Source: Heliopora coerulea
Lineage: Eukaryota > Cnidaria > Anthozoa > Scleralcyonacea > Helioporidae
Assembly (NCBI GenBank): GCA_030142905.1
Contig: JASJOG010000032.1
Coordinates: 525,001-589,000 of the forward strand
DNA length: 64,000 nucleotides
Direction of reading: 5' to 3'
Shown: positions 44,240 to 55,201 of the stretch, one piece after another
Layout: each line of letters begins with the position of its first letter
How positions within the stretch are numbered: the stretch's first letter is position 1
The notes under the pieces: generated by a model
What the model was told of the DNA's origin: nothing
What the model saw: the letters and a program-made list of their open reading frames with translations, nothing else
The model's database searches: none
Made by a program: the position numbers and the translations under genes

Positions 44240-45690
44240 ATGGCAGAAGGCTTTGATGATTTTGAAATGGAAGATATGTCTAAAAAATATCTAGAGTATG
44301 AAAATTTAGATGTTGAAGAATTACAAAATTGGGTAGACACTCTGAGAAGTGAATAGATGATGAAGTTTATAAACACAGAGTAGATAGGCTTGCGTATACC
44401 GAAATGATTTTGAAAAAGAAAGAAGAGGAACCTTTTAGAGAATATAAGTGTATAATAAGAAATACCAGTTTGAAATATAAAATCGAATTGTATTCAAAAG
44501 ATGTTTTTAAAAAGGATGGAGAATTATGTAAAGACTGGTATAAAAGACACATTCAGAAGAATTATTTGAGTTAGCACAGTCTTATGTTTCATACGTCAAA
44601 AGCAATGATGAGATTAAACCATTTATTAATAATAAGAATCATACCTTTAAAAAAACATTAGCTATAGACAAACTGGATCTGTTAAAGACGGTTTATTTAA
44701 TACAATTCTCAGTTTCAAAGGCAAAGATGTTGTTGAATTAAATAAAAGTAGAAAGGGTTATCTGTTTAAAAGATTAAACTTGAACAGCCCTGAGTATAAA
44801 GAGTACCATGAATTGATATTAAAACTTCTCAATAAAACTCAGAAAATAATAACATTAGCAAACAGACTAATAGGCCTAAAGAAGTTGTTAAAAAAAATGA
44901 ACTATCAAAAGAATATGCAATTATGAGTGACCAACAGATTACAGAGATGGTTTTAGAAAAGTCCAAGATATATAGACTGGAGAAAGAGCCTAACAATGAT
45001 AAATTTTACATTTGATATAGAAGGACCAGAATTTGTAACTGGTGAAATAGTGATTGCGTCTGTTGATAAAATTGATGATGGACTACATGAGAAAGCTACT
45101 GAAATCAACAAACTGGTTATCAGTGATCAAGAACTGAGAGAATTGCATGGTACATGAAATCCGGTTGGTGACACTGCAACAAAAGTTGATAGTTTGGATT
45201 AGATGGCAGAATCATATCGTTTAAAATCATTAAGAGAGAGTGATGAGTGAAAAGAAATATTATACAAGATAGTCTATGAAGCTGCAGAGTTAAAAGCCGA
45301 TTATATTCGATTAACTGAAACAAATGATGAACCAAAATATCAAGAATTGTCTAATATCATAAGAGAGACGGTTGAAGACAATGAAAGTATATATGATCTA
45401 TTACAACTAGAGCAATTCAAACAGTGGGCTAAAGAAAATATGATAGGAGTTTCAGCATTGGCAATATCAGTGGCTGGAATAATAACCATCATAGTTGGCA
45501 CTAGAAATCCTATTGAAAAAACTGGTAAATCAGTTGGAACATTAGCAAAAGCTAGGACCACTAATAGCACTATTACTGAATTTATTGGCTCAAGAACCCT
45601 TTTATGATTTTCAAATAATTTATGAGTCTTATCTATTGCATTTGCTTGGTTTCTATACAATAAATACAAACAGCAAAAAAGAAAATAGAG
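44240..45690 (+). pseudogene. Polinton-B large membrane-associated protein
   Basis: A gene start is visible at 44240 (MAEGFDDFEMEDMSKKYL), interrupted by TAG at 44354, then a charged helical region (HRVDRLAYTEMILKKKEEE; LYSKDVFKKDGELC). Further blocks include FDIEGPEFVTGEIVIASVDK (about 45010) and ESIYDLLQLEQFKQWAKEN (about 45380). A hydrophobic segment GVSALAISVAGIITIIVG (about 45450) and a final LSIAFAWFLYNKYKQQKRK (about 45630-45690) are two membrane spans. Similar two-span proteins accompany integrase in invertebrate Mavericks; the function is unknown. Stops and frame changes are numerous. Confidence 0.4.
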
Positions 45691-45903
45691 TATCTATTAA
45701 TATACATGAAACAAAAGGTAATAAACTTTCTTAAGCAGATTAGAGATGTTTTAACTTGTTGTGAAAGATCGAGTAACAATTTTTAAGTTTATATAAATAA
45801 AATACATTGATGTTGTTGAAAACCATAGTAATAATCCAACACCTGATAAAATTGACTTTTAAAGAAGTTGATAAGAACTTGTGAATAAAATGTATGTTAT
45901 TTT

Positions 45904-46149
45904 ATGATGAGTAAAATAAAACAAGGTTCATTGAAGATAACAACTGTTGTTAAACAGAAAAATATAGGGAGAATTGAGGCAGGCAAACGTCTTGCAGCAA
46001 TATCTAAACATGCCAAGGAGACAAAGCTTCGTGAAAAGATTGAAAAAGAAAATCAGTTGAATGATAACGTAACTATGATATATACATATATATTTGGTCT
46101 GACTGGTATTATTGTCTGTCTGGTTGGTTTATATTATACAAGAAAGTGA
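45904..46149 (+). CDS. small single-span Polinton-B protein
   Basis: An intact 81-residue ORF has a basic helical N-terminal half (GRIEAGKRLAAISKHAKE) and one C-terminal membrane helix (YIFGLTGIIVCLVGLYY) with a basic end. It could be a minor virion or membrane-penetration protein, by analogy to small basic adenovirus-like core proteins; this is inference. It lies 210 bp after the preceding gene on the same strand. Confidence 0.45.
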   Translation: MMSKIKQGSLKITTVVKQKNIGRIEAGKRLAAISKHAKETKLREKIEKENQLNDNVTMIYTYIFGLTGIIVCLVGLYYTRK

Positions 46150-46254
46150 TTCATGTTATAGGAGAAGGAGTATAATGAAGAACTGGTTAGACCACAGGAT
46201 GTTCCAAATATCAATAATCTGGATTAATTTGAGCAAAATAAAATATTTGCTATT

Positions 46255-46516
46255 ATATATGTCAACAGATAGAATAGAACTTATGAATGAAGTATACGAT
46301 TCAGGTCTTGTTACAACAGGAGTAATTGGTACAAGTATGGTTGCCAAAAAAATTATTGGTGTAAAACTTGGTACTCCTGATACACTTCAATTAAGCTTGA
46401 AATTACATGCTGCTGTTATTGGTGGAACAGCACTGGTTAAACATCTACAAGATAAGAAATATCTGCCTGTTGATCTGTTTAAAAATTATATCTGGTTAAT
46501 AGTATATAATGGTTAG
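46255..46516 (+). CDS. small Polinton-B membrane protein
   Basis: The convincing part of a longer ORF starts at ATG 46261 (MSTDRIELMNEVYDSGL). It has alternating Gly/Ala-rich helices (GVIGTSMVAKKIIGVKLG; LKLHAAVIGGTALVKHL) and ends DKKYLPVDLFKNY plus a short apolar tail. The formal ATG at 46112 overlaps the previous gene and is less likely. Function is unknown; probably virion- or membrane-associated. Confidence 0.4.
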
Positions 46517-46584
46517 TGTCATAGGATCATTAATTTTTTTCAGTTTAGCTGGGGTTTAATATATATTCCAACTTATCAACCACA

Positions 46585-46859
46585 ATGGATATGTTTCCGA
46601 AATTCAAAGGCATAATTGACAAATCAAATGATTACAAGAAGCTAAAGAAAGATAGTGTGAAAATGAAGTGGCTAAAAAGGATCGAATGCAACAGTTAAGA
46701 ATGGAATTAGGAGATGCAAGTCAGGATATTGGCTGGACAAATAAAGCACTTAAACAATTTGATAGACAGCTGGAATGGAGTGATTTCTACCAGCCTAGTA
46801 AGGAAATAAAAGAATACCAAATTATTTTTGGTGGATATGTAATTCGTAGACTAGTTTAA
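46585..46859 (+). pseudogene. Polinton-B small charged protein
   Basis: It begins MDMFPKFKGIIDKSNDYKKL and is shifted in frame near 46660 into KKDRMQQLRMELGDASQDIG...LEWSDFYQPSKEI. The sequence is helical and charged. The gene is small, unrecognised and broken by one frameshift. Confidence 0.35.
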
Positions 46860-46906
46860 ATGCAATAGTAAAGTCACTTTAAGAATTACCTCTTGTATAG
46901 TTATAA

Positions 46907-47282
46907 ATGAAATTAACTAAATTAGAAGAAAATATTTTACAGTTATGGAATTATGGTTATGAGATAGAAAAACATATTACTACAAAAAAGGATTACAGTT
47001 TAGAGTTTTGTTATAAATGTAACACATACAGGATTTTAGACCATGAAGATGGATATTATATTTGTCCAGACTGTGGAGAAATTGATTATATCACCAGAGA
47101 ATGTTATATTCCAAATATTTGGACAAAGAAGAAAATGGTTTGAAAAAGTTGCTAGAAAATATGGTAGTAGTCAACATATACATCTGATTGTTAATGATTT
47201 CATGCAAGTTGTTACACGGCTTAAGAGACATGGGTTGATAAGGACCAACGTTTATGTCCTAAAAGGTCAATACCATTATTGA
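46907..47282 (+). pseudogene. zinc-ribbon protein, Polinton-B
   Basis: The first ORF carries FCYKCNTYRILDHEDGYYIC followed by PDCGEID, a classical CxxC...CxxC zinc ribbon at residues about 33-58. After a frameshift near 47120 a second frame continues with WFEKVARKYGSSQHIHLIV and VVTRLKRHGLIRTNVYV. A zinc ribbon followed by a short helical domain is reminiscent of viral late transcription factors of the VLTF3 type or of TFIIB/TFIIS ribbons. The assignment is open. Confidence 0.4.
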
Positions 47283-47418
47283 TAAAACCAAGCAATCTGA
47301 AAGATGTAAGTAAAACAAATGATCTATTTGGCGTTGTTTATATGGAATTAAATTGGAGTATAAACTGTAATTGCCTATATTATAAACAATGTCTTGAGAA
47401 AAAATCAAATATATAGTA

Positions 47419-48134
47419 TTATATATGAGAGAGAGAATAAATATTTATAGTTCCCTTCTTTGGAAATTGCAAATGATTTGAATTTTGAATTGTCATTTTT
47501 AAAAAATAATAAAGTTTAGATGTTCCATTATTAGTTTCTGAAACAATGTTTTTGTTGCATTTTGGGCAAATGTATTCCTTTTTCAACTGTTTCTTCCTTG
47601 TCACTAATTTTTCTTGGGTGTTTATTAGACCATTTATAGTAATCCTTTTGGAATTGTTGTTCTGTAATATATGAAAATCTATATTTTTGATTATCAAGTT
47701 TTGAAAAAGCTGATTTTTGAACATTATCACAAACCCTTTTCACATTTCCAATGATTATACCAAAGTGTTGTTGAACTGAGGTAAAGCTGTTAAAATATAG
47801 AAATTGATTAGTCTCAAGGTTGATACCTCTTATAAGCTTTCTATTCTTACAGGGATGATTGTTGAATGAATAATCGCGATTTTTTGCTGCCTTCTTATTA
47901 TTTTTTTCTGTATAGAGATTAGATAAACGATTGTCTGTTTTATTATTGTTAATATGGTTGATAACTATTTTATAATTGATCACACCATTGTAGCATTTGT
48001 AAACAAATCTGTGGACCTTGTAAGTTTTTCCAACAGTTTTTATCATATAACCAGAATTAGATATATTACCATCCAATAGATTCTTTCTGAATACGTGAAT
48101 AATTTTACCTTCCTTTGATGCAGCATACATATCA
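47419..48134 (-). pseudogene. HNH homing-type endonuclease in Polinton-B
   Basis: Reading leftwards: YAASKEGKIIHVF (a NUMOD4-like strand pair, about 48085-48125), GYMIKTVGKTYKVHRFVYKC (HNH_3 entry with the first catalytic His), then VINHINNNKTDNRLSNL (second His and the Asn-Arg-Asn signature, about 47920-47970). The C-terminal part has repeated DNA-binding-like modules and, after a frameshift near 47580, a zinc motif (YICPKCNKN). The ORF formally starts at 48244, but its first 35 codons belong to the pogo-like insertion; the true N-terminus was separated by that insertion and should lie near 49321 or beyond. Self-mobile HNH enzymes are common in phages and giant viruses. Confidence 0.65.
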
Positions 48135-48136
48135 TA

Positions 48137-49318
48137 GGGTACAATGGGGCAAAATGGGCTAAAGTTTAGCTGTTTTTGACTTTGCGAGAAGATATCTTCC
48201 AAACAAATGCACATTAAAAGGTAAAAACTGTTTGAAAAGTGCAAATGGCCTTCTGCTAACCAAGTTAAAAAATATCAAAGTCTTATGAACAGTGCTATAT
48301 GCAGCAGAGGCACTAATACCCATCGCTCTGACAGCCTTTTTAAGTGGGGCAAAATGGGACAGTCAGTCTACATAGACAAAGAGAGTATTTTCAATAAATT
48401 ACTCAAGTTTTCAAGTTGGGGACTGCATAACTTAGTGTGGAATGGAAATTATCCATTGGGAGGTACAAAGTTTGAAAAGTTAACAATGAAAGAAAATAGA
48501 AATTTCAATGGAATTAAACATTTTTTATGATGTATATGATATAAAGGCTTTACAGATTGATGTGAAACAAACATGTTCAAATTGTTGAAAATATTTAAGC
48601 AGTACATTTGGGGCAGCAGAAGTCATCAGAAAGATCTCTGTTTTTTGGAATACATTTGGGGCAGCAGTATTCATTACATATGTCGCAAATTGCCCATTGT
48701 CCATTTTTCCACCCCCTGTACTCATGCCATAACCTGTAGCAAACAACACATTTGGTCTCATCCTCAGACTCCTCACTGGCTGTTGTGTCTTGTACATCCT
48801 GACCAAAATTTAACTTTGTTTTGGTTTTCTTTCCTGCTTTGCTGATTACATGTTCATAATACTCCAGAATACTTAAAAACCTTTATATTTTTAAAAGAAT
48901 TCCTGTAGAGTATATTATGTTGCTTAAAATCCATGGTAATCAAAGTTCTATTCACTGTCCTATTATGCCCCACCTGAGGTGGACTGAATCAAAAATTAAT
49001 AATGTAAGAAGAAAGAAGTGAGAATCACAACACCAATTCTATTAGGAAAAGATAAGCTTTACCTCAAAAAGAAATTTTTCATGCAAAATTTCCTTTCTTA
49101 AAAAGTTTTGACAAAGAAAACAAGAAATCTCACCTGTCAGTCTACTGTTGTGCAACCTTACTCAACACTTCCTGGAGAAAGAATGATGGAGAATTCCTAT
49201 TGTATATTTCACCTGATAGGATGATGCAATCCATAATGGTGGGACAAGTTATGATATGAAACAGGTTACGAGAAAATAGAATAAAATTAGGGCTGGCCCA
49301 TTTTGCCTCACTCCACCC
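48137..49318. mobile_element. pogo-like DNA transposon, nested
   Basis: Inverted ends GGGTACAATGGGGCAAAATGG (left; 20-base core from 48137) and GGGTGGAGTGAGGCAAAATG (complement of right end) share GGCAAAATGGGC and are each flanked by TA (48135-48136 and 49319-49320). A further TGGGGCAAAATGGG copy lies inside at about 48346. Length about 1.18 kb with no catalytic domain visible, so it is a deletion derivative. It interrupts the HNH gene. Confidence 0.65.
48600..48810 (-). pseudogene. cysteine-rich zinc finger of a transposase C-terminus
   Basis: One minus frame reads ESEDETKCVVC then WHEYRGWKNGQWAICDIC, YCCPKC and DDFCCPKC, a PHD/RING-like cross-brace of paired cysteines. Pogo/Tigger and other DNA transposases often end in such fingers. 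A TAA follows immediately. The overlapping 93-residue ORF (48525-48806) is in another frame. Confidence 0.45.
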
Positions 49319-49320
49319 TA

Positions 49321-49501
49321 TGCTGGATGAATCTACTAAACAGAATTACCAATTTTTACTTCACTTATTTTATAAATACTAAATGCAATATTTCTTTAAG
49401 TACCTTTTATAAAAAAAAAAACAAAAAAAACAAGCCTATAATGACTTTAAGGTTTGTCATGTTAATAAATTATAAAAAAATCTACATTATTATATGTGTC
49501 A
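49321..49501. other. Polinton-B gap
   Basis: The stretch contains poly-A tracts (49412-49430) and no supported ORF. It should contain the displaced 5' end of the HNH gene, which I could not identify with certainty. Confidence 0.2.
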
Positions 49502-50064
49502 ATGAAGAACTCAAGATTCAATCCATTAACTGATGACTTTCTGAAAAGGATAGCCAAAAAAAGTAAAACTGTCAAAAGGACTCAGGTGACTGAGCCAACA
49601 ATTAAAACATTTAATCAGATTAAAGGTGATCTATTCAAACGGCGGATATAATCCCTGATGTGCAGCCTTGCAGAAAAACCTTATGCTAGAGCTAAAACAA
49701 GCCCAATATTAACAACCATTTTGAGAGACCGACTGTTTAGGTTATATTTATGAAACAGTTTATGATGTTGGATAAAAGCATTAAGGCTTATAAGGTTGTT
49801 CCAAATGAATGGGAGATTTTGATGACCTTCCAGACAATTATGATAAGAAGGTTTATAAAAGGTTTCAGTTGAAAAATGTATCAATACAAAGATTCAGAAA
49901 AGAAGAATAATTGTTACACAAACAGACCTTTCATACATTATTCATTAAACATGTCAAGAAGATGAAAAAATTGAAAGTGTTAGTAAAATGCCTTGGAGAT
50001 TAAGTACTGAAGATAAATATAAATATGCTGTGGTAGTTTTGTTTAAAAACAATTTCAGACCACA
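49502..50064 (+). pseudogene. start of polymerase/helicase gene or separate Polinton-B gene
   Basis: An ATG at 49502 opens 49 codons (RFNPLTDDFLKRIAKKSKTV, then TQVTEPTIKTFNQIKGDLF) to a TAA. The frame resumes nearby with EKPYARAKTSPILTTILRD and, in shifted frames, ENSIQRF- and MPWRLSTEDKYKYAVVVLF-like stretches up to the Copia insertion. It may be the N-terminal part of the gene that continues at 55202, since the intervening DNA is Copia plus a Penelope relic. No motif settles it. Confidence 0.3.
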
Positions 50065-50069
50065 ATCCA

Positions 50070-50335
50070 TGTTAAGAAGTGGTACTTCATGTAAGATTAT
50101 TTAGAATACTTTGCATGTAATGATCACACTACGAGTCTTATAAGTCTAAAGTTCATTCAAGTATGTTAATATGTGACTGATTTAAATTATCACATGACAC
50201 TGTTGCATGCTTTATGATTGTTAGGGCAATAGTCTTTTACATAATCTTTTTCTACTTGTATTTCTAGAGGTTGCACTTATATCAAATTGATTAAAACATG
50301 ATACAGCCATTCGATTTATTACCATAATTTCAATA
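50070..50335 (+). repeat. Copia 5' LTR
   Basis: Runs from TGTTAAG to CAATA. Compared with the 3' LTR it lacks a short block near the end (around ACATGATACAG) and has about 15 substitutions, so this insertion is older than the BEL element. Confidence 0.85.
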
Positions 50336-50350
50336 GGTTATGGGCCCAGG
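50336..50350 (+). other. Copia primer-binding site
   Basis: GGTTATGGGCCCAG lies immediately after the LTR and is the internal initiator-Met tRNA complement used by many Copia elements. Confidence 0.65.
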
Positions 50351-50424
50351 ACGTGAAAAGTCCTTGTAAACTGGTTGTAAACAAATCGAATGTTACGAGT
50401 AATTGTGTGAATAAAGTATAATAT

Positions 50425-53400
50425 GGTGGCAGCCTTGTCAGATGTTTCGAGTGCGCTGAAATTTGCCAAGTTGAATGGCACAAATTATCGATCATAGGCA
50501 TTCAATATATGGTTGTATTTGGAGAGCATGGATCTGTTTGAGTTTGCGGAAGGTGCCAGTGATGAAGTGCGAAGAAAGTTCAACACGCATGCAAAGAAGG
50601 CATGGCATGGACATATATTTGTTTGGCTGTGGAACCTGAACAACAAATACATGTGCGGGAAACAACGACCGCGAAAGAGGCTTGGGATGCTTTGCAAGGG
50701 CAATTTGTGCGAAAATGATTAATACAAAAAGTCAGACTTCATCAGCAGTATTATTAGTGTAAATTTCGCATTGGTGACAGTATGCTTGATCATATCAGCA
50801 ATTTGAAATCGTTTCATGATCAGTTAAAAGTAATGGGGATGAATATTGATGATAAAGAGTTAGCAATGACACTCCTAGGTAGTCTACCAGATAAATACAA
50901 GCTGTTGATCACAGCACTGGACACTGTCGGTGAGGCTGAGTTATCATAGGAAAAGGTGAAAAATGTGATTTTGAATGATGAAGATCAGGCAAATGACATG
51001 AAGGTCCAAAATGAAGATGCGTTCACAGCACAAATGGTAAAATATAAGCAACACAACAAATGTGGAAACAATGAGAATCAAAGTAAGGGATTTCATGGTA
51101 AATGCTGTCATTGTCAAGAGAAAGGGCATTTTGCCAAGAATTGTCCAAGGAAGACAAAGAATCAATCTTGTAAGACCAGTCAAACAGGAAATGGTGCTGC
51201 TCGTGCAGAAGAGGAATGTTCAACTCATGATGAAGGAGAAGCATTAACTTTAAGTTCAATGAATGCTATTGGCAAATCTGAATGGATTATTGACTCTAGA
51301 GCTACACAACATATGACATTCGAGTGAAATAATTTAGAGGACTATGTTGAATTCAAGCAACCCTCTGTCGTAAACCTTGGTGACAACCGTTCAATTTTAG
51401 CTTATGGTAAAGGAACTTATTGTGTGAAAGCTGTTGTTGATGGTCGAATTCAGAACATAGCCTTGCATGATGTATTGTACTTGCCAGAACTGGATAAGAA
51501 CTTGTTATCAGTTCATGCAATGATAAAGGTTTGTGCTGTTATTTCATTTGAGGATGATATATGCAAGATCACTTGCAATTCAAAGCTTTTGGCTGTTGGT
51601 GAGATTTGAGGAAAGCTGTATGTTTTGAAGATCATGGAGGACCAGGTGAACATTGCTAGTGAAGAGTTAGAAACTAATCTGTATTTATGGCATTGTCATC
51701 TTGGCCATTTAGGCATGGATAATGTTATCAAGCTCACTGATGTGAATATGGTGAAAGGAATTGGACAGGTGTCTAAGGACAGTAAACCATTTTGTGAAGG
51801 TTGTGTTATGGGAAAGCAGCATTGTTGCCCATATCCAAAAGGTGTCTCGTATCATGCTACGGAACCATTTGAACTAATCCTTAGTTATGTGTGTGGATCT
51901 CGTTACTATGTCACATTTATTGATGACTTCACAAGATACACCTGTGTTTATTTCCTGAAGAATAAAAGTGATGTATTGGAGAAGTTTAAGGACTTTCACA
52001 ATTATGCAGTGAATGTTACTGGGAAAAGAATTAAAGTTGTTCGTACTGAAAATAGAGGAGAGTACTGTTCAAAAGAATTTGAGTCATTTTTGAAAGAAAA
52101 TGTAATTCTACATCAACTGACTGTGCGGTATAATCCCGCCACAAAATAGTGTTGTGGAGAGGATGAATTGTACTATTATGGAATCTGCACAAGCCATTAT
52201 GTCCCACTCAAGTTTACTGAATGAGTTTTGGGCTGAAGCAGTGAACACGTCCACTTATCTTCGCAACAGAAGTCCAACAAGTGGTCTGGACAGTGTTACT
52301 CCATTTGAATGTTTATTCAAGCAAAAACCCGATATTGGAAATCTACATGTGTGTGGTTGTGTTGGGTATGTAAACATTCCTGATGGTCAATGCACAAAGC
52401 TGGAAGCGAAATCCAGAAAATCGATTTTTGTTGGATATCCAGAAGGAACGAAAGGGTATAAACTTTATGATCCAGGTTCTCGAAAGTTTGTTCATAGTCG
52501 TGATGTTGTTTTTCAAGAGAGAAAGTTTCATGACTTTGGGAATAAACAATCGGTGTCACGTGATCATGAAGATGTTAAAGCTGTTCCTGTTGCAATCAAT
52601 GTTCCTGTTGTTGGGAATAGTGATGACAAAGATGCTGGCAGCGTGCAGAACATGAATCGTAACAATCAAGTGGGAGCTACCTACAAGGATAACTTCATGG
52701 AAGAAGTGAGACAAGTTGGAGAAAGAAGAGTGCCATGTTACAAGTAACCTTACTGCAGATATCAACGAACCAAGTAATATACATGAAGTTATCACTGGAG
52801 AGTACTCAAGGGAGTGGAAAAGTGCAATGGAATCGGAGTATAGTTCTTTTTTGAGAATAACACTTGGGACTTGGTTCCACCACCTGAGAACAAGAATGTG
52901 ATTGGCAGCAAGTGGGTATACAAGGTGAAGAGAAATGCTGATGGATCTGTTGAACGATTCAAAGCAAGATTGGTGGTACAAGGATATAGTCAATCGCAAG
53001 GAATTGATTATGAAGAAGTTTTTGCTCCTGTTGCTCACTACAACTCAATCAGATCATTGCTTGCAGTTGCGAATATGTGTGATTGGGAAATTCATCAGAT
53101 GGATGTGAAGACTGCCTTCTTACAAGGAGAATTGGAGGAAGAAATTTATCTAAAGCAGCCTGATGGTTTTATTGATGAGGATCGACTGGATTATGTATGC
53201 AAATTAAAGAAGAGCATTTATGGTCTGAAACAAGCTGCAAGGTGTTGGAATAATTCCATGGACGGTTATCTACTGGCTAATGGTTACAAGAAGAGCACTG
53301 CAGATTCATGCATTTACATCAAGTCTGTTGTATCCACAAGTGGCAAAGTTGATTTCGTCGTTATTGCAAATAATGTTGAAAAGGCAGTAATTGGAAAGCA

Positions 53401-54288
53401 ATTCCAAGTTGAAGATTTGGGTGAAATTCATCACGTTCTTGGCATGACTGTGAAACGGAATCGCAGGTTACAAATACTGTCAATAAGTCAAAAGAATTAT
53501 CTACAAGGAGTTCTCAAGCAATTTGAAATGGAGAACTGTAAATCTGTGTCAACTCCATTAGAATTTGGCAAGAAATATGAAGCTGTATCGAAAGAGGAAA
53601 AGTCTGTCGATGTGAAGACATATCAGATTGTTATTGGATGTCTGAATTATGCTACACTCGTTAGTCGACCTGATCTAGCTGTTGCTGTTGGTATTCTATC
53701 CAAGTTCATGGCAAATCCTGGACTAGAACATTGGAAAGGAATAAAAAGAGTGTTTTGATACATTCAGGGAACACTTAACTATGGTCTGGTGTATACTTCA
53801 GATGGAAGTATGCCTGTTCTGACAGGTTATTATGCTGATTGGGGTGGTGATTTGACAACATGTCGTTCAACAACCGGGTATGTATTTCAAGTTGAGAAAA
53901 ATACAGTAAGTTGGTGCAGCAAGTGACAAGGTTGTGTATCAAGGTCAACTACAGAAGCTGAGTATGTTGCATTGAGTACTGCTTGCCAAGAAGGAATTTG
54001 GCTGAGAAGATTGCTTGATGACATATCAATCAAACAACATGATCCTACTGTTATATTTGAAGACAATCAAGGTGCAATTCAATTGTCCAAGAACCCAAAG
54101 TTCCATTCATGCACTAAGCACATTGATGTCTCATATCATTATATTTGAGAGCAAGTAAGCCAGAACACTGTTTCAGTGAAATACTGTGCAAGCAAGGACA
54201 TGTTAGCAGATATTATGACTAAGGGACTGTCGAAGGTACAGTTTCAGAAATTTAGAGACATGTTAGGTGTTATCGAAATCAAAGAATA
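50425..54288 (+). pseudogene. Copia gag-pol polyprotein, broken
   Basis: Gag starts about 50425 (KLNGTNYRS then a TAG, NIWLYLESMDL). The zinc knuckle is CCHCQEKGHFAKNC (about 51105). Protease reads WIIDSRATQHMT (about 51285), with Arg where the DSG triad has Gly. Integrase has LWHCHLGHLGM...CEGCVMGK, then FIDDFTRYTCVYFL and VVRTENRGEY, where the second catalytic residue is Glu instead of Asp; a frameshift at 52149 precedes SVVERMN. RT (52871-53758) has FKARLVVQGYSQ and MDVKTAFLQGEL, but the YVDD position reads IANN, both Asp replaced. RNase H is at 53800-54230. Inactive at several sites. Confidence 0.85.
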
Positions 54289-54359
54289 ACTTTTGCCTAT
54301 AACAAACATTTTGAACTTTAAAATTGATTTATTAATTAGGTGTAATCATTAAGTGGGAG

Positions 54360-54635
54360 TGTTAAGAAGTGGTACTTCATATAACATTATTTAGAATACT
54401 TTGCATGTAATGATCACACTATGATTCTTATAAGTCTAAAATTCATTCATGTATGTTAATATGTGATTGGTTTAAATTATCACATGACACTGTTGCACAC
54501 TTTATGATTGTTAGGACAATAGTCTTTTATGTAATCTTTTTCTACTTGTATTTCTAGAGGTTGCACTTATATCAAATTAAAACATGATTACTTAAAACTG
54601 GATACAGTATTCGATTTATTACCGTAATTTCAGTA
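54360..54635 (+). repeat. Copia 3' LTR
   Basis: Runs from TGTTAAG to CAGTA after the purine tract at 54352-54359 and is followed by the ATCCA duplication. Confidence 0.85.
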
Positions 54636-54640
54636 ATCCA

Positions 54641-55060
54641 CAGAGGTATTAGAAAAGCATTTAAAGAGGGTTTAAGATTGTGAATGAGTAGACTTTCTTG
54701 TAAAAAAATCATCAAATCTTTTGATGATTTTAAAATCCTTTCTTCCTGTCCTTTTGAGTCCAAACTTCTCTTACGAGAAAGTCTACTCATTTGCAATCTT
54801 AAACCCTCTTTAAATGCCAATATTGGCTCAGCACCACTTTTCCTTTTATAATTTCTTCTTTACTCTTCCATGTTTGTTCTCATACCTGTAACTTTTATTT
54901 TTAGTACGTCTTCCGATTGGTTAATGCATGAATATTATTACACCTTGTAACTATATACTTAGGCTTTAGGCAGTTATGTGAATTTTTCTCTGATGATGTT
55001 GTGATTAATACAACGAAACATTAGAACTGTATTAAATATTACGATTTTACTTCTTTGTCT
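54641..55060. mobile_element. Penelope-like element 2, short inverted relic
   Basis: Two inverted arms (about 54657-54740 and 54748-54825) both encode the C-terminal Penelope block: a Phe-Lys-Ile-Leu-Ser-Ser region, LLLRESLLICNLKPSLN on the plus strand and FLQESLLIHNLKPSLN on the minus strand. The right arm continues into a tail with a hammerhead-like motif. The left arm is truncated next to the Copia LTR. Same head-to-head plan as PLE-1 and PLE-3. Confidence 0.65.
54990..55019 (+). ncRNA. hammerhead-like motif, PLE-2
   Basis: CTGATGA, T, stem GTTGT/ACAAC around loop GATTAAT, then GAAAC. The stem sequence differs from PLE-1 yet stays paired. Confidence 0.4.
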
Positions 55061-55201
55061 GACTCGATGGCTTTTGTAAAGCAATTGACATAGTTGTAAA
55101 TAAATTTCATCTATATATAGAGTATCTTCATTGGTGAAATAGTGGCAAACTTTATGGTTTTATCAATCATCACAATATGTTTGTATTAAACTATAATTGA
55201 T

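Larger units (their letters stand above)
50070..54635 (+). mobile_element. Copia-type LTR retrotransposon, nested
   Basis: LTRs of 266 and 276 bp begin TGTTAAGAAG and end CARTA. They are flanked by ATCCA on both sides (50065-50069 and 54636-54640). The primer-binding site GGTTATGGGCCCAG follows the left LTR and the purine tract AGTGGGAG precedes the right LTR, both as in Copia elements. Order gag, protease, integrase, RT, RNase H is that of Copia/Ty1. Confidence 0.9.

Noticed and set aside
45340..45669. 109-residue minus-strand ORF with hydrophobic segments
   Set aside because: Antisense to the two-span Polinton-B membrane protein.
48140..48244. N-terminal 35 codons of the HNH ORF
   Set aside because: They are transcribed from the end of the pogo-like transposon, so they are not part of the endonuclease.
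52556..53038. 160-residue minus-strand ORF
   Set aside because: Antisense to Copia pol around the RT start.
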